Positions 1-7,394 are shown, numbered from the stretch's first letter. The stretch: DNA of 20,612 bases from an uncultured Collinsella sp. (GCA_902470925.1 CABRIF010000032.1:1-20612), one strand, 5' to 3'. The notes: generated by a model not told the origin, from the sequence alone. A program made the numbers and translations.

Positions 1-236
1 GAGTGCGGAGACGCCGAAGACGGCTGAAGTGTTTCGCTAAGGTTGGAAATCAACCCGTCATGCTAGGGCGCGGGGCATGCGGCCCGCCGGCGTATGCGGT
101 GTGCTCGTCGAGCCAGGTGCGCAAAGCGCCGGTGGGGGTGCGCTGCCGCGGGCGAGCTGTCCGGGGCGAGGCGTCGCCGCGGCGAGCCGAGGCCCGGGCC
201 GACATCCCATACGGCTCGATGGCGGCCCGCCGGGCA
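1..236. other. Left-edge region with no supported gene
   Basis: This stretch lies downstream of the histidine kinase stop codon. Open frames exist on both strands, including a minus-strand frame ending near base 50, but their translations are Arg/Ala/Pro-rich and match no family I recognise. They look like the frame shadows expected of GC-rich DNA. Bases 20-60 are less GC-rich than the rest. A short GCCG-TCTT-CGGC hairpin can form near bases 13-24, but no T-tract follows it. I see no convincing terminator for the kinase operon. Confidence 0.5.
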
Positions 237-1313
237 TCAGACGACGGCTTTGAAGAAGACGAAGTCGAACTGCGCGCCGATAACCGCGCCCGTCTCGTCT
301 GTTCGGTTGCAGGCGGACAGCGAGCCGCCTTGAGCGGCCACAAGGCTTTTGGCCAGCGAGAGCCCGATGCCGATGCCGGCGGGGTTCACCTCGGATGATT
401 CGCCCGCCCGCGCCTGGCCGCGGTAGAAGCGCTCGAAGATATGCGGCAGGTCCGCATCGGCGATGCCTCCGCCGGTGTCGGTGACGCGCAGGCGGCAGGC
501 CAGGGCATCCTCCCAGGCGCGGATGCGCACCTGTCCGCCCGCGCCGGTGTGCTCCAAGCAGTTCTTGAGCACGTTGCCCAACGCCTCGGCGCTCCAGTTC
601 GGATCGCCGGTGAACGAAGCCTTTTGGTCGACGTCGAGCTCGAGCTGGACGCCGGCGATATCGAAGGCGATGGCGAGCGCCTCGGTGGCAGCGTCGACGA
701 GCGCGCCGGCCCGCACGGGGATGCGGGTGAGCTTCACCACGCCGGCGTCGATGCGGGCGAGCGTCAGCAGCGTGGCCACGAGCTCCTCGACGCGCCCCTG
801 CAGGCGCTGGACGAGCCGCACGCGCTCGATGAGGTCGGGTGAGGCCTCGGCTTCCGCCAGGCGCGTGCGGATGAGCTCGGTGGACAGAGCGATCGAGGTG
901 AGCGGTGTTTTGAGCTGGTGGGAGATGTCGGCGAGCGCATCGGCAAGCGCGCGCTTCTCGCACTCGAGCTCCTCCACGGTGGCGTCGAGCCGGGTGATGA
1001 CGCGGTCGAGCTTGCTGGACAGGATGGACAGCTCGCCTTCGCCGATGGAGCGGAAGTCGAGCGAGCGGCCGCCGTTGAGCACGGCGTCGAGGCGGTCGGA
1101 CATGCGGGAGATGGCTCGGTAGCGGGCGCGGGTGGCAACAAGCAGCGGGACGAGAGCGCAGACGGCGGCCGCGACGCAGCCGGCGGCGGCGACGGTGGGT
1201 GCGGCGGAGGCGTCGGCGCGCGCAACCAAGAACCCGGTGAGGGCGGCGCACGCCCCGCCCAGCAGCACGGCGATCGCGCTTGCGCGCCGGACCTCGGGGT
1301 TGCGGAATACCAT
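237..1313 (-). CDS. Sensor histidine kinase, intramembrane-sensing type
   Basis: This is a 358-residue membrane sensor kinase that would autophosphorylate on His132 and pass phosphate to the regulator encoded just upstream. Two hydrophobic segments (about 12-31 and 40-60) are joined by only about ten residues, so there is almost no extracytoplasmic sensor domain. This matches the small intramembrane-sensing kinases known from Gram-positive bacteria. A HAMP-like linker (about 62-110) leads to the H-box SHQLKTPL (131-138), the N-box around Asn251, the G1 box DTGGG (279-283), the F-box FERFYRG and the G2 box GIGIGL (313-318). All catalytic boxes are present. The ATG lies 3 bp after the regulator stop codon, so the pair is almost certainly co-transcribed and translationally coupled. 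Kinase family is certain; the signal is unknown, although the L,D-transpeptidase in the same operon suggests envelope stress. Confidence 0.93.
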   Translation of the reverse strand: MVFRNPEVRRASAIAVLLGGACAALTGFLVARADASAAPTVAAAGCVAAAVCALVPLLVATRARYRAISRMSDRLDAVLNGGRSLDFRSIGEGELSILSSKLDRVITRLDATVEELECEKRALADALADISHQLKTPLTSIALSTELIRTRLAEAEASPDLIERVRLVQRLQGRVEELVATLLTLARIDAGVVKLTRIPVRAGALVDAATEALAIAFDIAGVQLELDVDQKASFTGDPNWSAEALGNVLKNCLEHTGAGGQVRIRAWEDALACRLRVTDTGGGIADADLPHIFERFYRGQARAGESSEVNPAGIGIGLSLAKSLVAAQGGSLSACNRTDETGAVIGAQFDFVFFKAVV

Positions 1314-1316
1314 CGG

Positions 1317-2006
1317 CTACTCCCGCGTCTTGTAGCCCAACCCGCGGACCGTGGTGATGAGCTGCGGATGGGAAGGGTCGTCCTCGATCTTGTCGCGCAG
1401 GCGCTTGATGTAGACCGAAAGGGTGTTCTCCTCGATATAGGTGCCGGCGTCGTCCCAGAGGGCGTCGCGGATCATGTCGCGCGTGATCAGCTTGCCGGGG
1501 TTGGTGGCGAACAGCAGCAGCAGGCGGTACTCGAGGGCCGACAGCGCGATCTCCTCGCCATGGCGCTCCACATGGGCGCGCTCGGTGTCGACGCGCAAGG
1601 GCCCGAGGCAGACGGTGCGCGCCGAGGGCTGCGAGCGCCTGATCGCGGCGTCGACGCGCGCGAGCAGTTCGCGGGGCCGGAAGGGTTTGGCGATGTAGTC
1701 GTCGGCGCCCATGCGCAGGCCGGTGACGGTGTTGAACTCGTCATCGGAGGCGGTGAGGAAGATGACCGGGGTGGCGGGCGAAGCCTGCTTTATGGCGGCG
1801 CACACCGCGAACCCGTTGCCCTGCGCCAGCGAGATGTCGAGCAGGACGAGCTGGAAGGGGCAGGGGCCCTGCGCCGGCACCGCGGCGGCGATGGCGGCGT
1901 TTTGGGTGGCCGCGTGCTCGACGCTATGGCCACCTTGGGCGAGCAGCTCGGTGAGGGCCTCGATGATGAGCGGGTCGTCTTCGACCAGCAGGATGCGCGC
2001 AGGCAT
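1317..2006 (-). CDS. OmpR/PhoB-family response regulator
   Basis: This 229-residue cytoplasmic DNA-binding regulator has an N-terminal receiver domain (1-120) with the acidic pocket Glu9/Asp10/Asp11, phosphoacceptor Asp57 in LLDISL, Thr85 and Lys107 in the AKPFRPREL motif. A C-terminal winged-helix domain (about 130-229) ends in the typical RGLGYKTRE wing. The start is well fixed: a perfect AAGGAGG Shine-Dalgarno sequence (complement of 2011-2017) lies 4 nt before the ATG and overlaps the stop codon of the L,D-transpeptidase gene. The histidine kinase follows after 3 bp. Gene order therefore supports one transcript, L,D-transpeptidase then regulator then kinase. Its targets cannot be read from the window; autoregulation of this operon would be usual for the family. 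Confidence 0.95.
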   Translation of the reverse strand: MPARILLVEDDPLIIEALTELLAQGGHSVEHAATQNAAIAAAVPAQGPCPFQLVLLDISLAQGNGFAVCAAIKQASPATPVIFLTASDDEFNTVTGLRMGADDYIAKPFRPRELLARVDAAIRRSQPSARTVCLGPLRVDTERAHVERHGEEIALSALEYRLLLLFATNPGKLITRDMIRDALWDDAGTYIEENTLSVYIKRLRDKIEDDPSHPQLITTVRGLGYKTRE

Positions 2007-2015
2007 GGGGCCTCC

Positions 2016-3620
2016 TTAGTTGTGCACGACGACGCAGAGCCCCACGCTGATGAGGTTATGGAGCTCCTGGGCTTTGGCGGGCGGCAGGTTCACGCAGCCG
2101 TGGCTGCCCACGGACAGGTAGGCGCTGGGGTTGGAGAAGGACGAGGACGCCTGCCAGCTGGCGTCGTGCAAGCCGATGGCGTTGCCCACGAACGGCATCC
2201 AGTAGTTGACGGGCGTTTTGTACTCGGGCTCTCCGGTGGACGGGTCGGTCTTGCCGATGAGCGTGGAGCCGCCGCTGTTGGAGCGGATGGCATAGACGCC
2301 GGTAGGGGTTCCGTTGCCCTTGTTGGGGTTGCCCGAGATGATGCCGGACTCCCACAGCAGGTTGCCCGAGGCGTCGTAGTAGCGGGCGTGCTGCTCGCTG
2401 AGGTCGATGTCGATGTAGGCGCCCCAGTCGGCCGCTCCCGCGCCGCGGAAAGCGTCGGCGGTCTGCTTGGTGGGGATCTCGATGTCGCCCACCTGCTTGT
2501 TCGCCACCGCCTCCTGTAGCTTCTGGACGAGCGCCGCCTCGTCGGTGATCCAGCCGTAGCTGCCGCCGGAGACGCTGATCTGCTTGCCGTCCGGACGCGT
2601 GTAGGTGCGCGTGGTGCCGGCGGTGTCGAGGGTGGTGGCGAGCTGGCGCACCCAGGCGGTGACCGGGTCGGTGCTCAGGGTGGGGTTCAGCGCGGCGTCG
2701 AAGGTGATCCATTGCGCGAGCTGGGCGCCATCGAGGGTCGCCACGCTCGTGCCGCCCATGGTGAGGTTCACGTTGGTGCCGATCAGCGCGTTGGCCGCAT
2801 CGCAGGCCGCCTGGAGCTGCTCGTCGGTGGCGCCGCCGGCCAGCGGGGTAAAGCTGTCCTCGTCCAGGGTGAGGGTGTGGCTCAAGGACGCGACGGCTTC
2901 CAGCGCGTCGGCGACGATGGTGTCGCGGTCGAGCTTCTGGTTCGAGCGGGCGCGCTCGACGGTGAACGATCCGGTGGACTCGTCGTAGGCGCCGGCGGCG
3001 TCGAAGGTGCCGGTGCGGTTGGCGTTGAAGGCGTCGATCGCGGCGCCCAGGTCGGCGGTGAAGGCGTCCTGGTCGAAGTCGTCGGGCAGGGAGGTGGTGC
3101 CGGCGGCGTGCCGGGCACCGGCGGTGAGCGCCTGAATGAGGCGCACGGGCCAGGCGAAGGGCTCGTTGGCGCCGATGACGGCATCCACGGCCGCCTCGGC
3201 GTCGACGATCTGGCTGGAGCCGGGGGTGAAGGTCCAGGAGAAGCCGTCGCCCTCGACGGTCAAGGTGTAGTCCTTGACGGCGGTCTTCACCTGGGAGACG
3301 GCGTCGGCACGGCTCTTCCAGGAGACGTCGATGTCGGCGATGGAGGTGCGCGGGTAGCATAGGTTGGAGAACGCTACCACGCCGCCTGCGTAGACGATAG
3401 CCAGCAGCGCGACGATGACACCGAGGGCGATGAGGGCACCGCGCCGCGGCTTGCGTGAACCGCCGGTGCGGGCGCCGCGCTTGCCATGGGCGGCGGGTGC
3501 GCTGTGGGCGCCGCGGGCGTGCGCGGGGGCGGGTGCCGCCGCGCCGATACGGGGCAGGTCCGCGAGGGAGGGGATCTGTTGCGTCGAATCGGTACCGGAG
3601 GAGGTGGTCTCGTTGTTCAT
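2016..3620 (-). CDS. Membrane-anchored L,D-transpeptidase (YkuD domain)
   Basis: This 534-residue peptidoglycan enzyme would make 3-3 crosslinks or attach groups to stem peptides outside the membrane. Residues 1-60 are cytoplasmic, disordered, and Ala/Pro/Arg-rich. A single transmembrane helix spans 62-84. Two regions that look like PG_binding_4 (VanW-associated) domains follow (about 95-240 and 250-385). The C-terminal YkuD domain (about 400-534) carries the conserved His485 and the catalytic motif SHGCVNLP with Cys509. I take the ATG at 3620 because an AGGAAG ribosome site lies 11 nt upstream and the signal-anchor is then well placed; the open frame continues to 4028 but that extension is Arg/Pro-rich low complexity. 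Its stop codon overlaps the ribosome site of the response regulator, so the enzyme is the first gene of a wall-enzyme/two-component operon. L,D-transpeptidases are insensitive to most penicillins as a family; whether this one confers any tolerance is unknown. Confidence 0.93.
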   Translation of the reverse strand: MNNETTSSGTDSTQQIPSLADLPRIGAAAPAPAHARGAHSAPAAHGKRGARTGGSRKPRRGALIALGVIVALLAIVYAGGVVAFSNLCYPRTSIADIDVSWKSRADAVSQVKTAVKDYTLTVEGDGFSWTFTPGSSQIVDAEAAVDAVIGANEPFAWPVRLIQALTAGARHAAGTTSLPDDFDQDAFTADLGAAIDAFNANRTGTFDAAGAYDESTGSFTVERARSNQKLDRDTIVADALEAVASLSHTLTLDEDSFTPLAGGATDEQLQAACDAANALIGTNVNLTMGGTSVATLDGAQLAQWITFDAALNPTLSTDPVTAWVRQLATTLDTAGTTRTYTRPDGKQISVSGGSYGWITDEAALVQKLQEAVANKQVGDIEIPTKQTADAFRGAGAADWGAYIDIDLSEQHARYYDASGNLLWESGIISGNPNKGNGTPTGVYAIRSNSGGSTLIGKTDPSTGEPEYKTPVNYWMPFVGNAIGLHDASWQASSSFSNPSAYLSVGSHGCVNLPPAKAQELHNLISVGLCVVVHN

Positions 3621-3684
3621 ACGCGTGTGGGCTTCCTGGATGCAGGGCCGCGCGCCGGCGGCCGGTGGTTTTCGCTTCGCAGCG

Positions 3685-3690
3685 ATTATA
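3685..3690 (-). promoter_or_regulatory. Probable -10 box of the L,D-transpeptidase/two-component operon
   Basis: The minus strand reads a perfect TATAAT here, 65 nt upstream of the L,D-transpeptidase ATG, in a locally less GC-rich patch. Predicted transcription start is near 3678, giving a leader of about 58 nt. No good -35 hexamer is seen at 16-18 nt spacing (closest CGATTG), so activation by a regulator or an alternative sigma factor is possible. Confidence 0.5.
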
Positions 3691-3738
3691 CCTGCCCGCG
3701 CGGACACAATCGGCCGCACGGGGGATATGGGCGTCCCT

Positions 3739-3754
3739 GTGACGGCATCGTCAC
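3739..3754. promoter_or_regulatory. 16-bp palindrome, candidate operator
   Basis: GTGACG-gcat-CGTCAC is a perfect inverted repeat lying about 50 bp upstream of the predicted -10 box of the L,D-transpeptidase operon. This is where an activator or repressor dimer could bind. It resembles a CRP half-site pair but the TGTGA and TCAC halves are separated by 8 rather than 6 bp. It could also be part of the 3' region of the serine dehydratase transcript. Confidence 0.35.
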
Positions 3755-3760
3755 GTATAT

Positions 3761-3788
3761 CCGGCTTTGTACCGGGTGTCAAAGCCGG
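3761..3788. other. 9-bp-stem hairpin downstream of the serine dehydratase gene
   Basis: CCGGCTTTG (3761-3769) and CAAAGCCGG (3780-3788) form a perfect 9-bp stem with a 10-nt loop. It lies about 130 nt after the serine dehydratase stop codon. On the minus strand the sequence after the stem is ATATACG, not a U-run, so it is at best a weak terminator. It stands next to the palindrome at 3739-3754 and could instead belong to the regulatory region of the L,D-transpeptidase operon. Confidence 0.35.
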
Positions 3789-3830
3789 GATGGCCGCGTG
3801 TTGGCGGCCGGAAGGCAGTTGGCATGGACA

Positions 3831-3858
3831 GCGTCGACGGTTCGTGCGGCGTCGACGG
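3831..3858. repeat. Two direct copies of GCGTCGACGG
   Basis: The 10-mer GCGTCGACGG occurs at 3831-3840 and 3849-3858, with starts 18 bp apart. Each copy contains the palindrome GTCGAC. They lie in the 298-bp gap between the serine dehydratase and L,D-transpeptidase genes. They may be regulator sites or chance repeats in GC-rich DNA. Confidence 0.3.
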
Positions 3859-3918
3859 CGTGCCCCGCGCGGAGAACCGCCGATGCGCGCGGGTGCGTGC
3901 ACCCCGTCGGGCTGCCCG

Positions 3919-5523
3919 CTAGGAGCAGGCGTGGCAGCCCGCGCAGGCGCGTCGCGCGCTGGGGGCGGCCGCGATGCCGGCGCGCGCGGTCTCGCGCAGG
4001 CTGGCGGGCAGCGCATGGCCCACCTCAAGCATCACGCGGGCCATCTCGTCGAAGGGCACGAGGCTGCCGATGCCGGAGAGCGCCAGCTGCGCGGCCGAGA
4101 AGGCGGCGCCCACGCCGATGGCGTTGCGGTTCTGGCAAGGGACCTCCACCAGGCCGCCCACCGGGTCGCAGACCAGGCCGAGCAGGTTTCCCAGCGCGAT
4201 CGACGCCGCGTCGAGCGCTTGGGCGGGCGTGCCGCCCAGCATCTGCACCAGGGCGGCTGCGGCCATCGCGGCGGCCGATCCCACCTCGGCCTGGCAGCCG
4301 CCTTCGGCCCCCGCCACGCAGGCGGAGGTGGCGAGCACCAGGCCCGTGGCTGCAGCGGCGTAGAGGGCGTCGGCCACCTGCGCATCGGCGAGTCCGAGCG
4401 CATCGGCGACCGCCAGCACGCACCCGGGCACCACTCCCGCCGATCCGGCGGTGGGGGCGGCAACGATCACGCCCATCGACGCGCTGCGCTCCAGCACCGC
4501 CATCGCGCGGGCGACGGCGTCGGTCTGCACCGCGCCCATAAGCGTCGCCGCGAGGGGTGCGGGCGCGTCGTGCACCGCCTTCGCTTCGCCGTTCAGAAAG
4601 CCGCCGAGCGAGCGCTGGGGATGCGCGAGCGGCGCGGCGGTCTCCTGGCGCATGACGTCGATGACGCGCTCCATCTGGCTGCGGGCGCGCTCGGCGCCGG
4701 CCATGCGCTCCTCGCGCAGGCGCATGACGCCGCCCAGGTCGAGCTCAAGCTGAGCGCAGGCGTCGAGCAGCTGCGCGCCGTTGTCGAACAGGTCGGGCAC
4801 CGAGGTGCCCGGAAGCAGCGCGGCGGCAGAACCCGGCAGCTCGATGAAGGTGGCGTAGCTCACCAGGTCGAGTGCGGACACGGTGGCCAGCACCGTCGGA
4901 CCCGGCGCGCCGTCGGTCTCGAACACCGAGTAGGCCTGACCGCCCGCCTCGGTGCGGTACGTGCGGCAAAACGCGATGTTCATCTGCGCGTGGGCCAGCG
5001 CGCCGGTGAGCGACGCCAGTGCGCCGGGCGCGTCGCGGTGCGCGACGAACAGCGTGGTGTACAGGCCCGAGATCTCCACCTGCACGCCGTTGATGGCGCT
5101 GATGCGCATCCGTCCGCCGCCGAGGCTCTCGCCGCGCACCTCGGCCGTGGCGCCCTGCTCGCTTTCCAGGTGGATGTCGACGGTATTGGGGTGGATGGAG
5201 GGGTCATCGCCGCCGATATCGAAGGTGTAGCTAAGGCCGCGCTCATCGGCTGCGGCAAACGCGTCGCGGATGCGCTCGTCGTCGGTGTCGAACCCCAGGA
5301 TGCCGCCTACGAGCGCACGGTCGGTGCCGTGCCCGCGGTAGGTGTGGGCAAAGCTGTTCCAGAGGGTGAACCGCACCGAGGCGATGCGCCCCTCCAGCAG
5401 GCTCGCTGCAACCTGCGCGCAGCGCAGGGCGCCGGCCGTGTGCGAAGACGACGGCCCGACCATAACGGGCCCCAAGATCTCAAACGCCGAGGTGGTGGCA
5501 AACGACTGCGGCTTTACGGGCAT
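3919..5523 (-). CDS. Single-chain iron-sulfur L-serine dehydratase (L-serine ammonia-lyase)
   Basis: This enzyme converts L-serine to pyruvate and ammonia in the cytoplasm using an oxygen-labile [4Fe-4S] cluster. The 534 residues hold an SDH beta domain (about 11-145, with GPSSSHTAG at 23-31), an ACT-like domain (about 152-225) and an SDH alpha domain (about 240-515). Cys410 (GGCQAE), Cys452 (VCDP) and Cys463 (PCQNRN) are spaced 42 and 11 residues apart, the spacing I recall for the cluster ligands of the Legionella enzyme. The C-terminus is cysteine-rich (Cys527, Cys530, Cys533), with Cys533 second from last; in the Legionella structure a C-terminal cysteine enters the active site as an internal inhibitor. 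The ATG at 5523 is chosen over one 14 codons upstream because GGAGGAG immediately precedes it. The ACT domain between beta and alpha parts suggests serine-responsive control. The gene appears to be transcribed alone. Confidence 0.94.
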   Translation of the reverse strand: MPVKPQSFATTSAFEILGPVMVGPSSSHTAGALRCAQVAASLLEGRIASVRFTLWNSFAHTYRGHGTDRALVGGILGFDTDDERIRDAFAAADERGLSYTFDIGGDDPSIHPNTVDIHLESEQGATAEVRGESLGGGRMRISAINGVQVEISGLYTTLFVAHRDAPGALASLTGALAHAQMNIAFCRTYRTEAGGQAYSVFETDGAPGPTVLATVSALDLVSYATFIELPGSAAALLPGTSVPDLFDNGAQLLDACAQLELDLGGVMRLREERMAGAERARSQMERVIDVMRQETAAPLAHPQRSLGGFLNGEAKAVHDAPAPLAATLMGAVQTDAVARAMAVLERSASMGVIVAAPTAGSAGVVPGCVLAVADALGLADAQVADALYAAAATGLVLATSACVAGAEGGCQAEVGSAAAMAAAALVQMLGGTPAQALDAASIALGNLLGLVCDPVGGLVEVPCQNRNAIGVGAAFSAAQLALSGIGSLVPFDEMARVMLEVGHALPASLRETARAGIAAAPSARRACAGCHACS

Positions 5524-5669
5524 AGCTCCTCCTGCTCGACCGGCCGCGGGGCAAGAAAGAGGCATTTGCGGCCGTAAACATCACAACAACTAGGTAGCGT
5601 AGCGAATCGCCGCGACGGTTCTGCACCGCGGTGACCACGCTCGCCCGATGGCACGAGTGAGTCAACGTA
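5524..5669. other. Leader region of the serine dehydratase gene, no gene
   Basis: This 146-bp stretch separates the serine dehydratase start from the inverted-repeat element. The minus strand carries the GGAGGAG ribosome site next to the ATG and an AT-richer patch around 5575-5600, where a promoter could lie. I find no convincing -10/-35 pair and no open frame with family similarity. Confidence 0.4.
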
Positions 5670-5740
5670 GGCCCTGCCCCATGTCCCTCGAGCGATTCTG
5701 AACGAAGTGAAGCTGAGCGAGAGGGACATGGGGCAGGGCC
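5670..5740. repeat. 71-bp element with perfect 20-bp terminal inverted repeats
   Basis: Bases 5670-5689 (GGCCCTGCCCCATGTCCCTC) are the exact reverse complement of 5721-5740, separated by a 31-nt centre that is itself partly self-complementary. The element begins 11 nt after the gltX stop codon. Transcribed on the minus strand it would form a very stable hairpin that could stop or protect the gltX mRNA, but no U-tract follows it. Its size, symmetry and position between genes resemble REP/MITE-type dispersed repeats more than a standard terminator. No second copy is present in this window. Confidence 0.7.
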
Positions 5741-5751
5741 GGACAGACCGA

Positions 5752-7233
5752 CTATCCCGCCATCGGACGGGCGCGGTCGATGCGGGCGAGGCAATCATCG
5801 CGGCCGATGAGCGCCATGGTTGCGCCCAGCGGCGGGCTCACCATGTTGCCGCACACCGCCACGCGCACGGCCCCGAAGAACAGGCGCTTTTTCACGTCCA
5901 TCTGCTCGGGCAGCTCCTCGAGGGAGGCGTCGATCGCCTCGGCCGTCCAGGCGCCGGCATCCAGGGCCGCCAGCGCGGCGCGCGCCGTGTCGAGCACGGC
6001 CCCCATGCCCTCCTTCGCCAGGCCCTTGGCCACAGACTTCTCGTCGTATGCCAGGGTGTCGGCACAGGCGAACACCGGGGCTGCGACGGAGGCGGCATCG
6101 GCGGGCATCTTGGTGCGGGGGCGCACGATGGCAGCCAGAGCGTCCACCCAGCTCTCATCGGCCTCGAACCCCTCGCCGATCAGCCCGGCGTCGAGCAGCT
6201 CGGGCAGCATGATCTCATCGGCGAAGGTCGCGTCGTCCATCGCGTTGATGTACTCGGCGTTCATCCAGTCGAGCTTTTTGGGGTCGAAGGTCGCCGGGTT
6301 CTTGGAGATGCGATCGAGGCTGAAGCGGCTCGCCAGGACGTCGCGCGGGATCACGGTGGTCTCGCCGTCGAGCGACCAGCCGAGCAGCGCCAGATAGTTC
6401 ACGAAGGCGTCGGGCAGGTAGCCGGCATCGCGGTACTCCTCCACGGAGGTGGCGCCGTGGCGCTTGGAGAGCTTCTTGCCGTCGGCGCCCAAGATCATGG
6501 AGATATGGGCGAAGGTGGGCACCGGCGCTTCCAGGGCCTCGTAGACCATGACCTGGCGCGGGGTGTTGGAGAGGTGGTCATCGCCGCGGATAACGTGGGT
6601 GATGCCCATGGCGGCGTCGTCCACGACGGTGGCGAAGTTGTAGGTGGGGGTGCCGTCGGAGCGGAAGATCACGAAATCGTCGAGCTCTTTGGCGTCGAAG
6701 ACGACCTCGCCGTGGACCGCGTCGTCGATGATGACGTTGCCGCGGTCTTCGGGCACCTTGATGCGCAGGACGTACGGATCGCCGGCGTCGATGCGGGCCT
6801 GGGCTTGCTCGCGCGTGAGGTCGCGGCAGCGGCGCTGGTAGCCCTGGAAGGGGTCCTTGCGCTCGGCTGCGGCCTCGCGGTCGGCGGCGAGCTGCTCGGG
6901 CGTGCAGAAGCACGGGTAGGCGCGCCCGGCGTCCCAGAGCTTTTGCGCCGCGGCCCGGTACAGCTCCAGGCGCTCGGTCTGCGCATAGGGGCCGAAGTCG
7001 CCGCCGACCTCGGGGCCCTCGTCCCAGTCGAGGCCCAGCCAGCGCATGGCGCGCAGGATGACCTGGGTGTTCTCCTCGGTGGAGCGGGTTGGGTCGGTGT
7101 CGTCGATGCGCAGGATGAAGGTGCCGCCGTTGGCGCGGGCGAAAGCCCAGTTGTAGATGGCAGTGCGGGCGCCGCCGATGTGCAGCTTGCCGGTGGGCGA
7201 GGGCGCGAAGCGAACGCGGACAGATGAGCTCAT
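5752..7233 (-). CDS. gltX: Glutamyl-tRNA synthetase
   Basis: This cytoplasmic class I synthetase charges tRNA with glutamate for translation. At 493 residues it has the usual bacterial length. The Rossmann catalytic domain starts with RFAPSPTGKLHIGGARTA, containing the HIGH-type signature HIGG (18-21). The KMSKS-type loop KKLSKR is at 253-258 after SMILGADG. The C-terminal helical anticodon-binding part (about 330-493) is complete. A GAGGAG ribosome site lies about 7 nt before the ATG, and a TATAAT box is 39 nt upstream, so the gene has its own promoter even though corA lies upstream on the same strand. Whether it also charges tRNA-Gln, as non-discriminating GluRS enzymes do in bacteria using GatCAB, cannot be judged here. 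Confidence 0.97.
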   Translation of the reverse strand: MSSSVRVRFAPSPTGKLHIGGARTAIYNWAFARANGGTFILRIDDTDPTRSTEENTQVILRAMRWLGLDWDEGPEVGGDFGPYAQTERLELYRAAAQKLWDAGRAYPCFCTPEQLAADREAAAERKDPFQGYQRRCRDLTREQAQARIDAGDPYVLRIKVPEDRGNVIIDDAVHGEVVFDAKELDDFVIFRSDGTPTYNFATVVDDAAMGITHVIRGDDHLSNTPRQVMVYEALEAPVPTFAHISMILGADGKKLSKRHGATSVEEYRDAGYLPDAFVNYLALLGWSLDGETTVIPRDVLASRFSLDRISKNPATFDPKKLDWMNAEYINAMDDATFADEIMLPELLDAGLIGEGFEADESWVDALAAIVRPRTKMPADAASVAAPVFACADTLAYDEKSVAKGLAKEGMGAVLDTARAALAALDAGAWTAEAIDASLEELPEQMDVKKRLFFGAVRVAVCGNMVSPPLGATMALIGRDDCLARIDRARPMAG

Positions 7234-7271
7234 GTGGGTGCTCCTCGGGTTGGGTCGATTGCGTGCCTGCC

Positions 7272-7277
7272 ATTATA
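7272..7277 (-). promoter_or_regulatory. gltX promoter -10 box
   Basis: The minus strand reads a perfect TATAAT 39 nt upstream of the gltX ATG, implying a leader of about 30 nt. The upstream DNA is extremely GC-rich and no clear -35 hexamer is found at 16-18 nt spacing. Confidence 0.55.
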
Positions 7278-7332
7278 CGGCATCGCGCGGCGCCGCCGGG
7301 GCGCGGCGCTTGAGGGCAGGAGGCGAGGTGAT

Positions 7333-7394
7333 GCGGCCGGCACCGCAGGCCGCATTCCGCACCGGCGCGGGGGCACGGGCGGTGCGGAATGCGG
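7333..7394. other. Overlapping, mutually exclusive hairpins between corA and gltX
   Basis: A perfect 15-bp stem is formed by CCGCATTCCGCACCG (7350-7364) and its reverse complement (7380-7394) with a 15-nt loop. A second stem, GCGGCC (7333-7338) with GGCCGC (7348-7353), shares bases 7350-7353 with the first, so both cannot form at once. On the minus strand this follows the corA stop by about 55 nt and precedes the gltX promoter. No U-tract follows either stem. It may be a factor-dependent terminator or mRNA-stabilising structure for corA. Confidence 0.45.

Noticed and set aside
50..343. 97-residue minus-strand frame at the left edge
   Set aside because: It overlaps the histidine kinase 3' end in another frame and matches no family; composition is typical of GC-rich shadow frames.
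3738..3755. CRP-type site TGTGA...TCAC
   Set aside because: The halves are 8 bp apart and not 6, and the second half ends in G; kept only as a generic palindrome.
3621..4028. N-terminal extension of the L,D-transpeptidase frame by 136 codons
   Set aside because: The extension is Arg/Pro/Ala low complexity, overlaps the 3' end of the serine dehydratase gene and the TATAAT promoter, and would bury the signal-anchor. The ATG at 3620 has a ribosome site.
5707..7227. 506-residue plus-strand open frame opposite gltX, and similar long frames opposite the serine dehydratase and glucan-enzyme genes
   Set aside because: They are antisense shadows produced by GC-rich third positions; the opposite strand encodes clear enzyme families.
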